Positions 37,401 through 46,748 of a stretch of DNA of 64,000 nucleotides are shown one piece after another. The DNA is from Frateuria_A sp035944355. Lineage in GTDB: Bacteria; Pseudomonadota; Gammaproteobacteria; Xanthomonadales; Rhodanobacteraceae. The DNA lies in assembly GCF_035944355.1 (NCBI RefSeq), contig NZ_DASZBH010000012.1, forward strand, positions 239,320 through 303,319, in the 5' to 3' direction. The position numbers and the translations under genes are program-made. The notes under the pieces were generated by a model. It was not told the DNA's origin, did not search any database, and was given only the letters and a program-made list of their open reading frames with translations. The stretch's first letter is position 1; each line of letters opens with the position of its first letter.

Positions 37401-37546
37401 CCGAAGATGCTGCCGGTGGTGGACTGCGCATGGAGCGCGTTCATGCCGCCCAGGCCGTACAGCCCCAGTGCGGCCGCGACCGCCAGACCCAACGTCCCTG
37501 GGCCGCGATAGCGACGATCACTTGCAACGTGTTTGCTGCTTTTCAT
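34433..37546 (-). CDS. Oar-like TonB-dependent receptor with N-terminal carboxypeptidase-like domain
   Basis: A 1037-residue outer-membrane receptor. The signal peptide ends near residue 41 (ALHAQ). A carboxypeptidase-regulatory-like beta domain (42-115: GSIFGSAPAAAGETVMARSS, HYTIKSLPVGTYTVIL) precedes a plug with GGFQLPYGAIDQQETLTGGY and KYGRSDGGVINQLGKRGTNE. A 22-strand barrel ends in the sorting motif VRLSVTYDY. Oar-type receptors take up peptides or glycans, or aid protease secretion; the substrate is unknown. GC looks lower than in its neighbours, perhaps because of Asn/Tyr-rich content. A GGGGAG Shine-Dalgarno precedes ATG, and a 20-bp palindrome lies 30 bases upstream. Confidence 0.92.
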   Translation of the reverse strand: MKSSKHVASDRRYRGPGTLGLAVAAALGLYGLGGMNALHAQSTTGSIFGSAPAAAGETVMARSSTGLTREVAVDAQGHYTIKSLPVGTYTVILRNGGQTIATREGIAVSVATGVEASFASAANAQNLGAVQVVASALPAIDVSSVNSSTIITAADLQKLPVVRDAESIALLAPGTVAGSSFFMGPGNHTLVSFGGSSVTENAYYVNGYSTGEPYKNLGGFQLPYGAIDQQETLTGGYSAKYGRSDGGVINQLGKRGTNEWHFGGQVVWQPRFLEASPVNNYYGHPAIPAPIGPVTYQLENPNKPGTLNQYRADNKQWETIYSAYVGGPLIKDKLFLFLAGETTRTHSTNVEFAANQLVQYNRDKDTKFYGKLDWNITDSNVLELTALKNNSSLGAGSSYSFDTDTLRSGPFVTNNDVTRDDAQFYVGHFTSYITDNATLSILYGKARFQDPVDYSNTSPLPFIARADNQDPALLPPGTGSNGIVNSQTNINWTSPKATNGTHGLRVDLDYKLGDHDLSAGIDNMSYAAHHQGPDQQNPFNPSINYYWRYYPGDIVRKREIGWATSMTMTQKAYYLQDAWQVTPNLLLNLGVRNDHFTNYNDVGQAFVDEKNQWEPRIGVSWDVFGDSSFKLYGNAGRYYLALPDNAAERAANRSTFIITKYNYTGIDPTTGIPTGLTQIGAPVSPDGEFGLPKDPKQVTARNLKPEYVDEFIVGFDKKLGDSWVYGAKAMWRDLKTAIDDECSPGQIEAKMQRMGLITTTDAGDPNSGYYNSIYGPAQCRLINPGLTNDMLVVSDDGTKQQLVPMTQQDWGFTHGAIRKIGSLDLYLEHSFDGRWFGRMDYTFSRGFGNTEGQVRSDFGQSDVSKTEDWDSWQLMDGQDGELSNIRKHQIRFRGAYQITPEWLVSATLLAQSGTPKECLGYYGPTGTGDPTGYNNGGGGNYHWCHGVRIPPGSIGHTPWTEQVNLGVHYTPAFADHKLGLNLDVLNAFNQQKAIQTQPVGESAYDSATNVVSINNSYGQGIFWQPPRTVRLSVTYDY

Positions 37547-37576
37547 GCAACTCCCCTATCGGTCGAATGTGGAATG

Positions 37577-37596
37577 GGATCCGCTGCAGCGGATCC
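37577..37596. promoter_or_regulatory. 20-bp perfect palindrome upstream of the TonB receptor
   Basis: GGATCCGCTGCAGCGGATCC is self-complementary without a spacer. It sits 30 bases before the receptor start codon and about 117 bases after the stop of the HTH regulator gene. It could be that regulator's operator, or form a hairpin masking the 5' leader. Confidence 0.5.
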
Positions 37597-37712
37597 GTGG
37601 GCCGCTTCGAGCGCGGCCATGTGGTGACGCATTAGTGCTTCGCGCGGCGCTGCCGGCGAGGTGGAAGCGGCCGCCCCCGGATGCCTGCTGTGCGGCCATT
37701 GGCGTGCGCAGG

Positions 37713-38408
37713 TCACGAGATCAGCGCGCGGCGGTGGTCGCGCAGAAAATTGCCGAGCGTGGCGTGGAAGGCGATCAGGCGCTCGGCATGTCCTGGCTCG
37801 CCTGAGCGTCCCAGTAACTCGTAGAGCTCGGAAAGCACTTCCGCGCGCTGCGGCGAATCCAGCGACCCGCCGGCCAATCGGATGTAGGACTGCAGCAGGC
37901 GCAAGGCGGCGGCGAGCTGATGCGGCTCGATCGCCCAGGGGCGGCACCGGGAGGTGTCCCGGACCCCGGCGAACCGGGCGGGAAAGCGGGCTTCGGCCGC
38001 GGCCTCGTCGGTGTGCGGATCTGCCTTCATCGTCCCCTCGCCGGTGACCAGCCAGGGCAGCGAAATGTCCAGCGCTTCGGCGAGCGCGACACAGCGTCCG
38101 CGCGACATGTCGCTGTGGCCGTCGCGCCAGTTGCGCACCGTGCTCTCGGAAACACCGCAGCATCGTGCGAGCGCATGGGTGCTCCCGACGCGGTCGATCA
38201 GCAGACGAATGCGGGCGGTAAAGTCCTGCGCAGCCGCCTGCGCCGGCAGGAGCGGAGCGGCCGGAGCGGGCGTGGCTTTCCCGGCCGGGTTCGCTCCGGC
38301 GACGGCGGTCGGGAACGGCGCCGGCGCGGGCTGCGGCGGCAGGACGTTCGCCGCGGCCGCCCTGGCTTCGTCGCACAGCGATGCGGAAGAAGCGGACACG
38401 AGGTTCAC
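37713..38408 (-). CDS. helix-turn-helix (XRE-like) transcriptional regulator
   Basis: A 231-residue protein beginning with GTG. The first 55 residues are Pro/Ala-rich and probably disordered. The HTH spans about 62-118: IRLLIDRVGSTHALARCCGVSESTVRNWRDGHSDMSRGRCVALAEAL, followed by DISLPWLVTGEG, a phrase common in XRE regulators of this order. The C-terminal helical part (160-231) is unknown. It is directly upstream of the TonB receptor, on the same strand, and may regulate it. The 293 bases before it (38409-38701) hold no gene. Confidence 0.8.
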   Translation of the reverse strand: MNLVSASSASLCDEARAAAANVLPPQPAPAPFPTAVAGANPAGKATPAPAAPLLPAQAAAQDFTARIRLLIDRVGSTHALARCCGVSESTVRNWRDGHSDMSRGRCVALAEALDISLPWLVTGEGTMKADPHTDEAAAEARFPARFAGVRDTSRCRPWAIEPHQLAAALRLLQSYIRLAGGSLDSPQRAEVLSELYELLGRSGEPGHAERLIAFHATLGNFLRDHRRALIS

Positions 38409-38701
38409 TCCGTGGGTTGTCGGAAGGCTCGCGCGGGAGTGGGGACCCGCCCTCGAACGGACGTCGGCGTTAACGGGTCGATGGGCTGGCCATCAACTTT
38501 TCGTTATGGACGTCTGGCGGCAAAGATCGCGCGGGCCGAGGCGCGCGGTACATAACCAATTTGCGCGGATCCCATGAGGCCAATGGTCCATGCCCGACGA
38601 CCATGCCGGTGGGGCCGCTGGCGTCGGCCAAGCAGTGGTAATGGAGAACCTGCCGCCGGTACGGCTTACTTGGTAAGCGATTGGGCCGGTGAGGTGCAGC
38701 G

Positions 38702-39529
38702 TCAGCGCAACGGCCGTTCGCGCAACCATTTGGTGGCGATCCATTTCTCGCCGCGGATCACCGGCAGGCCGGCGTGCAGCGAACTGGTGTCGCCGCCTTC
38801 GTAGGCGAAATAGACGGCCGAACCGGCAAGCGCCGTCACCGTCAGGCCGACGTTGGGAAAGGCCGTGCCCCCGCCTTCCTCGGGCGTGTTCAGGTACATC
38901 ACCACGCTGGCGATGCGCTGGCCGCCGCGGGCGGTCACCGCCGCGAAACCCGGCTGCGCCGGATCGAACCAGTCGTAGTGCGGCTCGTACTCCTGGCCCG
39001 GCTGGTAGTTGAGCACCTGCAGGCCTTCGCCGTGTTCGACCGGCAAGCCCAGCAGGCGGGACAGCCGCTGCTCGATCCGCGCCACCAGCGGGATCTCGCC
39101 CAGCTTGAAGAACATGCCGCGGCTGGTGCGCCGCTCGTCGACCTGGTGCTTGCCGTCCTCGGCCACGGTCAGCGCGCGGTCCAGCCGCGGGCGCGCCGCC
39201 TCGATCAGGTCGGCGCACTCCTGTGCGTCGAGCAGGCCGTCGAGCACGCGCACGACGGGCGCCTCCAGGGCGGCGCTCACGCGCACTTCGCGCCCATCGA
39301 CGATCGACCGCGGCGCGGCCGGCGGCTGCGTACGGCGGCCGGCCGGCACGCTGGCGTTGATCGAACTGAGCGGGATCTTCAGCACTTCGGCGACCGCGCT
39401 GCGGGACTGTGCCGGCGGATAGCCGGCTTCCTTCAGCATCCCGAGCACCGCCGGCACGCCGTGGCCCGCGCGTGCGGTGGCCAGGATCCATTCGCGCAAC
39501 TGCGGGTTGATGCTGCCGGAGGTCGTCAT
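38702..39529 (-). CDS. 2OG-Fe(II) oxygenase, prolyl-4-hydroxylase type
   Basis: A 275-residue protein. The N-terminal 50 residues form a helical domain (REWILATARAGHGVPAVLGML). The P4H catalytic domain shows VVRVLDGLLDAQECADLIEA, YQPGQEYEPHYDWFDPAQPG (HxD iron ligands), IASVVMYLNTPEEGGGTAFP and SLHAGLPVIRGEKWIATKWL (distal His and 2OG-binding Lys). Substrate unknown. The next minus-strand gene, the S9 peptidase, ends at 39570, 40 bases upstream of this start. Confidence 0.92.
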   Translation of the reverse strand: MTTSGSINPQLREWILATARAGHGVPAVLGMLKEAGYPPAQSRSAVAEVLKIPLSSINASVPAGRRTQPPAAPRSIVDGREVRVSAALEAPVVRVLDGLLDAQECADLIEAARPRLDRALTVAEDGKHQVDERRTSRGMFFKLGEIPLVARIEQRLSRLLGLPVEHGEGLQVLNYQPGQEYEPHYDWFDPAQPGFAAVTARGGQRIASVVMYLNTPEEGGGTAFPNVGLTVTALAGSAVYFAYEGGDTSSLHAGLPVIRGEKWIATKWLRERPLR

Positions 39530-39569
39530 TCGGAGCGTGCGTGCCGGGGCGGCCAGGCCGCCGGGGCGC

Positions 39570-41684
39570 TCATTTTACGTGCTCCCACAGCCAGGTGTAC
39601 TCGAGCGCGTGCATGAAGGCCGACTGCTTGTTGTCCGCCGCACCGCCATGGCCGCCTTCGATGTTCTCGTAGAAGTCCGCCGGATAGCCCATCGCCTGCA
39701 TCTTCGCGGCCATCTTGCGCGCGTGTGCCGGGCCCACGCGGTCGTCGCGGGTGGATGTGGTGAACAGCACCGGCGGGTAGTGCATGGCGGGCTGCACGTT
39801 CTGATAGGGCGAGAACGTCCTGATCCAGGCCCATTCGGCCGGTTTGTCCGGGTCGCCGTACTCGGCCATCCAGGAGGCGCCGGCCGACAGGTGCGTATAG
39901 CGCTTCATGTCCAGGAGCGCGACCTGGCTGACGATGGCCCCGTAGAGTTGCGGGTAGAGCGTGAGCATGTTGCCCATCAGCAGGCCGCCGTTGCTGCCGC
40001 CCATCGCTGCCAGGTGCGCAGGCGAGGTGACCTTGCGCCGGATCAGGTCCTGCGACACCGCGGCGAAGTCCTCATAGGCGCGCAGGCGGTTGGCCTTGAG
40101 CGCGGCCTGGTGCCAGCGCGGACCGTACTCGCCGCCGCCGCGGATGTTGACGATCACGTAGACGCCGCCGCGCTCCAGCCAGGCGCGGCCGATGTTGCCG
40201 CTGTAGCTGGGCTGCAGCGAGATCTCGAAGCCGCCGTAGCCGTACTGCAGGGTCGGGTTGCCGCCATCCAGCCTGAGCTGCCTGGGCGCGATCTCGAAAT
40301 AGGGCACGCGGGTGCCGTCCTTCGAATGCACGAAGTGCTGGCTGACCTGGTATCGGGAGGCATCGAAGAAGCTCGGGCTGTGCTTGATCGCCTGCGCGTC
40401 GCCCTGGCCCAGGGTGCCGTAGTACAGCGTGGTCGGCTGCAGGAAACCGGTGACCGTGAGGAAGTAATCGTCGCCCGCATCGGCGTCGATGCCACCGGCA
40501 TCGATCGCCGAAAGCTTCGGTGCGCCGCCCAGCGGCTCACGCTTCCAGGCGCCGGGGCCGGGCGTGAGCACCTCGAGCTTGTTCACCACATCGTCCATCA
40601 CGTTGAGGATCAGATGGTGGCGGGTCCAGGAATAGCCATCCAGCGCCGTGGTATCGGTCGGCTCGAACAGCACCGTGATGTCGCGCTTGCCGGCCATGAA
40701 GTCGTCGAAGCGGGTGGCGAGCAGCGAGCCGGCCTTGTAGGTCTTGCCGGCGACATGCCAGTCGCTGCGCGGTTCGATCAGCAGCCATTCGCGCTCGACG
40801 CCGGTCTCGGCGTCGGTGGGCACGTCGATGCGGCTGAGCTTGCCGTCTGCGCCGAGCAGGTAGCTCTCGCTGTCGTAGAAGGCCAAAGCGCGCTGCACGA
40901 AGCTGCGTTCGTAGCCGGGCGTGAGGTCGCGGAATGCGCTGATCGCCAAATCGCTGGGCTTGCCCTCGTAGATCGTCTGCGCGGAGGCCAGCGGCGTGCC
41001 GCGGGCCCAGCGCTTGGCGATGCGTGGGTAGCTCGACTCGGTCATCGAGCCGGGGCCGAAGTCGGTGCCCACGAAGATGTGGTCCTGGTCGATCCAGGCC
41101 ACCTGGCTCTTGGCCTCGGGCAGCGCGAAGCCGTCCTTGACGAACGCCTTGTCGGCCAGGTCGAACTCGCGCACCACGTCGGCATCGGCGCCGCCGCGCG
41201 AGAGCGAGACGAGGCAGCGGCGATACCCGGGTTTCAGGCATTGCGCGCCGTGCCAGACCCAGTTCTCGTGCTCGGCGGCGGCCAGCGCATCCAGGTCGAG
41301 CACGGGCTCCCATGCCGGCTGCGGCTTGCGGTATTCCTCCAGCGTGGTGCGACGCCACAGGCCTTTGGGATGGGCCTTATCGCGCCAGAAGTTGTAATAG
41401 TGGTCGCCCAGCTTCTCGACGAAGGGGATGCGCGCATCGGAATCGAGCACCTCGAGCAGGCGTGCGTCGAGCCGCTTGAAGGCGGGCGACTGGGCGTAGT
41501 GCGCGACCGTGGTCGCGTCCTGCTGCTTGACCCAGTCCATGGCGCGGGTGCCTTCGATGTCCTCGAGCCAGAGGTAGGCGTCGTCGTCGGCCTGTGCGCC
41601 GGCCGGAGCGGGAGTCTGTGCGTGTGTCATGCCTGCCATGGTGAGGCCCAGCGCGAGGGCGAGCCAGCGTGCGGTATGGGTCAT
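39570..41684 (-). CDS. S9A-family prolyl oligopeptidase, exported
   Basis: A 704-residue serine peptidase. Signal peptide 1-22 (ending MTHAQ), then the S9A opening DDAYLWLEDIEGTRAMDWVK and a seven-bladed propeller to about residue 430. The alpha/beta-hydrolase domain has catalytic Ser in AAMGGSNGGLLMGNMLTLYP, Asp in TSTRDDRVGPAHARKM and His in ENIEGGHGGAADN. It cleaves short Pro-containing peptides in the periplasm. GGAGG lies nine bases before ATG 41684. An open frame continues far upstream through hppA but is not coding there. Confidence 0.94.
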   Translation of the reverse strand: MTHTARWLALALGLTMAGMTHAQTPAPAGAQADDDAYLWLEDIEGTRAMDWVKQQDATTVAHYAQSPAFKRLDARLLEVLDSDARIPFVEKLGDHYYNFWRDKAHPKGLWRRTTLEEYRKPQPAWEPVLDLDALAAAEHENWVWHGAQCLKPGYRRCLVSLSRGGADADVVREFDLADKAFVKDGFALPEAKSQVAWIDQDHIFVGTDFGPGSMTESSYPRIAKRWARGTPLASAQTIYEGKPSDLAISAFRDLTPGYERSFVQRALAFYDSESYLLGADGKLSRIDVPTDAETGVEREWLLIEPRSDWHVAGKTYKAGSLLATRFDDFMAGKRDITVLFEPTDTTALDGYSWTRHHLILNVMDDVVNKLEVLTPGPGAWKREPLGGAPKLSAIDAGGIDADAGDDYFLTVTGFLQPTTLYYGTLGQGDAQAIKHSPSFFDASRYQVSQHFVHSKDGTRVPYFEIAPRQLRLDGGNPTLQYGYGGFEISLQPSYSGNIGRAWLERGGVYVIVNIRGGGEYGPRWHQAALKANRLRAYEDFAAVSQDLIRRKVTSPAHLAAMGGSNGGLLMGNMLTLYPQLYGAIVSQVALLDMKRYTHLSAGASWMAEYGDPDKPAEWAWIRTFSPYQNVQPAMHYPPVLFTTSTRDDRVGPAHARKMAAKMQAMGYPADFYENIEGGHGGAADNKQSAFMHALEYTWLWEHVK

Positions 41685-41824
41685 GTCGGTTCCTCCCCCT
41701 GTGGAGCGGGCGAGTGTGGAGGGTGGCGAGGTTCCGTGCCTGTGAGGAAAGTCACCTGGGGCTCCCTTTCCCAACGGGGGAAGAGGCGCCGGAACTCGCT
41801 CGCGGCCGCTGCCTTGTGCCCGAC

Positions 41825-41852
41825 AAAAAAGAAGGCCCACGAAGGGGCCTTC
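41825..41852 (-). terminator. rho-independent terminator of hppA
   Basis: On the minus strand GAAGGCCC / GGGCCTTC with a six-base loop, followed by TTTTTT; 23 bases after the hppA stop. Confidence 0.92.
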
Positions 41853-41875
41853 GGTAGCGAGGTAGCCCGATTTGC

Positions 41876-43918
<2,043 letters not shown>

Positions 43919-44063
43919 TCGGTGCCTCCCCAGGTGAGTGGATACCGCGGATGGCGGGTTGCCTCACGGGCAGCTCGCCCTGGCCGCCTGGTCGGCGGCC
44001 TCAAGCGAGTATAGGCAGGGGAGATGTGATTGCCTGTTGTGCGCCGCAGCGGCGGCGGGGCCC

Positions 44064-44092
44064 AAAAAAAGGCCGGCGCCTGGCCGGCCTTG
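44064..44092 (-). terminator. rho-independent terminator of the rcnB-like gene
   Basis: On the minus strand AAGGCCGGC / GCCGGCCTT with a short loop and TTTTTTT; it begins 6 bases after the stop codon. Confidence 0.88.
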
Positions 44093-44098
44093 GAAACG

Positions 44099-44527
44099 TC
44101 AGTGCAGCACGTAGTCCAGGATGATCCCGGTGGCGATGGCGACCAGCACGTAATCGCCGCTGTCATCGCGCACCCAGTGGTAGCCGCGCGGCGGCGGGCG
44201 CAGCCGATAGCTGTCGTAGTCACGGATGATCACGATCGGGCCATCGTAGCGACGGCCGCGCTCCCAATGATGGTGGCGGCCATGCCAGCCATTGTCGTAA
44301 TGGCCATGCCCGTGGCCGTTGTCGTGCCAATCGCCACGGTCGCGGTCGTCCCAGTCACCGCGGTCGCGGTCGCCGTCGTGCCAGTCGCCCCGGTCGCCGT
44401 CGTGCCAATCGCCTTGCCGATCGTGATCGTCATGGCCGTGACCGTGACCGTGGTCCTGATCGGCCAGGGCAGCACCGCCCCCGACCATCAGCGGCAAGGC
44501 GAGCAGCGCGCTCAGCAGGAATTTCAT
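44099..44527 (-). CDS. RcnB-family periplasmic protein with a His/Asp-rich repeat
   Basis: A 142-residue protein. The signal peptide ends at ALA (residue 22). Residues 23-80 are extremely His/Asp/Gly-rich with repeated GDWHDGDR-type units, a likely metal-binding segment. The C terminus is the RcnB domain: DYDSYRLRPPPRGYHWVRDD then DYVLVAIATGIILDYVL. RcnB-like proteins act in nickel/cobalt homeostasis or envelope stress. The His-rich segment is longer than usual. Monocistronic with its own terminator. Confidence 0.88.
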   Translation of the reverse strand: MKFLLSALLALPLMVGGGAALADQDHGHGHGHDDHDRQGDWHDGDRGDWHDGDRDRGDWDDRDRGDWHDNGHGHGHYDNGWHGRHHHWERGRRYDGPIVIIRDYDSYRLRPPPRGYHWVRDDSGDYVLVAIATGIILDYVLH

Positions 44528-44655
44528 CGAGTGTCTCCCTTGGCCGGGCGCCGGGCCCGGGTGATCCGCAGCGTAGGAATCTGCATCTGAACACATGGTA
44601 GCCGCGGCCACGCGCCCTTCACGTGATGCTCAGCAAGGAAGCGGCGCCTGCCGCC

Positions 44656-45912
44656 TCAAGGAAGGGCAGGCAGGCGCTTGGCTACGGCGACGTTGCGCAG
44701 GCTGACATAGGCCGGCAGGCCGCCCTTGCCATAGGGTAGCGGCGCCTCGCCCCGGATCAGCGGCGACAGGTAGGCGCGCGCCGCGGGGGTGATGCCGAAG
44801 CCGTCACGGCGGATGAAGCTCCTCGGCAGCTTCTTCTCGCGGTTTGCGACCTTTATGAGCTCCGCCGGCTCGATCTTCCAGCGGTAGGGCGAGTCGGAGG
44901 TGCGCACGATCACCGGCATCACGGCATTCATGCCGGCCAGCGCGTAGCCGACCGCCGCCTTGCCCACGGCATAGGCCTGCTCGGCGTCGGTGGCCGAGGC
45001 CAGGTGCCGCGCCGAGCGCTGCAGGTAATCGGGCAGCGCCCAATGCACCTTGTACTGGAGCTTGTCCTTGACCAGCTGCGCCAGCACCGAGGCTGCGCCG
45101 CCCAGCTGCGCGTGGCCGAAGGCGTCGCGCGTGCCACCCTCGGCCAGGAAGCGCCCGGCCGCGTCGCGTACGCCCTCGGAGGCGACCACCGTGCACCAGC
45201 CCACGCGCTCGACCGTGGCCTTGACCTTGGCCAGGAACGCGGCTTCGTCGAACACGTTTTCGGGAAACAGGATCATGTGCGGCGGCGCGTCCGGGCCCTC
45301 ACCGGCCAGCCCCGCGGCAGCGGCGATCCAGCCGGCGTGCCGGCCCATGACTTCCAGGATGAACACCTTGGTCGAGGTGTCGGCCATCGAGGCTACGTCC
45401 AGGCTCGCCTCCAGCACCGACACGGCGGTGTACTTGGCTACCGAGCCGAAGCCGGGGCAGCAGTCGGTCACCGCCAGATCGTTGTCCACCGTCTTGGGCA
45501 CACCGATGCAGCGGATGTCGTAGCCCATCGCCTTGCCGAGCTGGGAGATCTTCAGCGCCGTGTCGGCCGAGTCGTTGCCGCCGTTGTAGAGGAACCAGCG
45601 GATGTCGTGCGCGCGCAGCACTTCGATCAGGCGCTCGTACTCGGCGCGGTTGGCCTCCAGCGATTTGAGCTTGTAGCGGCAGGAACCGAAGGCGCCGCCG
45701 GGCGTGTGGCGCAGCGCGGCGATCGCCGCCTTCGACTCCTTGCCGGTGTCGATCAGCTCTTCGCGCAGGGCTCCCAGGATGCCGTTGCGCGCCGCGTACA
45801 CCGCAACCCCCTGCGCACGCGCCGCTTCGATCACGCCGGCGGCAGTGGCGTTGATCACGGCGGTGACGCCGCCGGACTGGGCATAGAGCAGGCGGCCTGG
45901 GCGCGAGGGCAT
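44656..45912 (-). CDS. pfp: PPi-dependent 6-phosphofructokinase
   Basis: A 418-residue enzyme phosphorylating fructose-6-phosphate reversibly with pyrophosphate. Active-site motifs are LLYAQSGGVTAVINATAAGV, LYNGGNDSADTALK, GVPKTVDNDLAVTDCCPGFG (fructose-phosphate site) and VFILEVMGRHAGWIAAAAGL. The GGND-S sequence has Asp where ATP-dependent enzymes have Gly, which is diagnostic for PPi use. Start at MPSRPGRLLY. Divergent from adk. Its neighbours hppA and adk all handle PPi or adenylate energy charge. Confidence 0.93.
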   Translation of the reverse strand: MPSRPGRLLYAQSGGVTAVINATAAGVIEAARAQGVAVYAARNGILGALREELIDTGKESKAAIAALRHTPGGAFGSCRYKLKSLEANRAEYERLIEVLRAHDIRWFLYNGGNDSADTALKISQLGKAMGYDIRCIGVPKTVDNDLAVTDCCPGFGSVAKYTAVSVLEASLDVASMADTSTKVFILEVMGRHAGWIAAAAGLAGEGPDAPPHMILFPENVFDEAAFLAKVKATVERVGWCTVVASEGVRDAAGRFLAEGGTRDAFGHAQLGGAASVLAQLVKDKLQYKVHWALPDYLQRSARHLASATDAEQAYAVGKAAVGYALAGMNAVMPVIVRTSDSPYRWKIEPAELIKVANREKKLPRSFIRRDGFGITPAARAYLSPLIRGEAPLPYGKGGLPAYVSLRNVAVAKRLPALP

Positions 45913-46061
45913 GCGGGATCTCCTTGCAGAACAGTAATTTGGCGCAAGTGGCGCCACGCCTTGGTTTGACTGCATCGGGTGCAGACGGTACTTTGACAAC
46001 CCTTGGGTGAAATCTGGCGAACCGCCGCAGCGTGCGCGCGGACCTCACGCCCCGGAGCATT

Positions 46062-46646
46062 ATGCGACTCGTCCTACTCGGTGCGCCCGGTTCGGGCAAA
46101 GGCACGCAGGCCGCGCGGCTGAAAGCCGACCTCAACGTACCGCACATCTCCACCGGCGACATGCTACGCGCCGCCGTCGCCGCGGGCACCGCCCTGGGCC
46201 TGAAGGCCAAGGCGGTCATGGACGCCGGCCAGCTGGTCTCCGACGACATCCTGCTCGGCATGCTCGAAGAACGCCTGGCCCAGGACGACGCCCGCAACGG
46301 CTTCATCCTGGACGGCTACCCGCGCAACCTCGCGCAGGCCGACGCGCTGGACCATCTGCTCGCCCGCATCGGACAGCCGCTGGATGCGGTGGTCAAGCTC
46401 GAGGTGCCGGGCGAGGCGATCGTCGGCCGCTGCCAGATCCGCTTCCAGGCCGAAGGGCGTGCCGACGACAACCCCGAGACGGTGCGCAAGCGCCTGGGCG
46501 TCTATGCCGAACAGACCGCGCCGGTCGCCGACTTCTACGCCAAGCGCGGCAAGCTGCAGGTGGTCGACGGGGTCGGTTCGCTCGACGAGATCACCGCGCG
46601 CATCAAGCGCGCGCTGGAAAGCGAGTCGGCCGCGGCCAACGGCTGA
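46062..46646 (+). CDS. adk: adenylate kinase, short-LID form
   Basis: A 194-residue enzyme catalysing 2 ADP <-> ATP + AMP. P-loop LLGAPGSGKGTQAARL (7-22), AMP site PHISTGDMLRAAVAAGT, GFILDGYPRNLAQADAL, and a short LID (GRCQIRFQAEGRADDNPETV) without the long zinc-type insert, as in Xanthomonas. Start at ATG 46062; upstream codons are non-conserved. The mpl gene follows after 102 bases that contain a REP-like palindrome. Confidence 0.97.
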   Translation: MRLVLLGAPGSGKGTQAARLKADLNVPHISTGDMLRAAVAAGTALGLKAKAVMDAGQLVSDDILLGMLEERLAQDDARNGFILDGYPRNLAQADALDHLLARIGQPLDAVVKLEVPGEAIVGRCQIRFQAEGRADDNPETVRKRLGVYAEQTAPVADFYAKRGKLQVVDGVGSLDEITARIKRALESESAAANG

Positions 46647-46692
46647 TCCGGCCTCGAAGCACCCCCGCAAGCCCCCGTACCCTCGCCCCCAG

Positions 46693-46714
46693 CCCCTCTC
46701 CCGGCGGGAGAGGG
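46693..46714. repeat. REP-like palindrome CCCTCTCCC-GGC-GGGAGAGGG
   Basis: Nine-to-ten-base perfect arms around GGC, related in sequence to the palindrome at 7625-7648. Followed by a partial copy (GAGAGGGAGGG near 46731) and a T-run of five at 46739-46743 just before mpl, which gives it some terminator character for adk. Confidence 0.65.
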
Positions 46715-46748
46715 AGCCCGATCCGGCGAGAGGGAGGGTTTTTCAAGC

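Noticed and set aside
34403..37627. 1074-codon plus-strand frame antisense to the TonB receptor
   Set aside because: Val/Ala/Gly/Arg-rich antisense with no signal or motif; the opposite strand has signal peptide, plug and barrel end.
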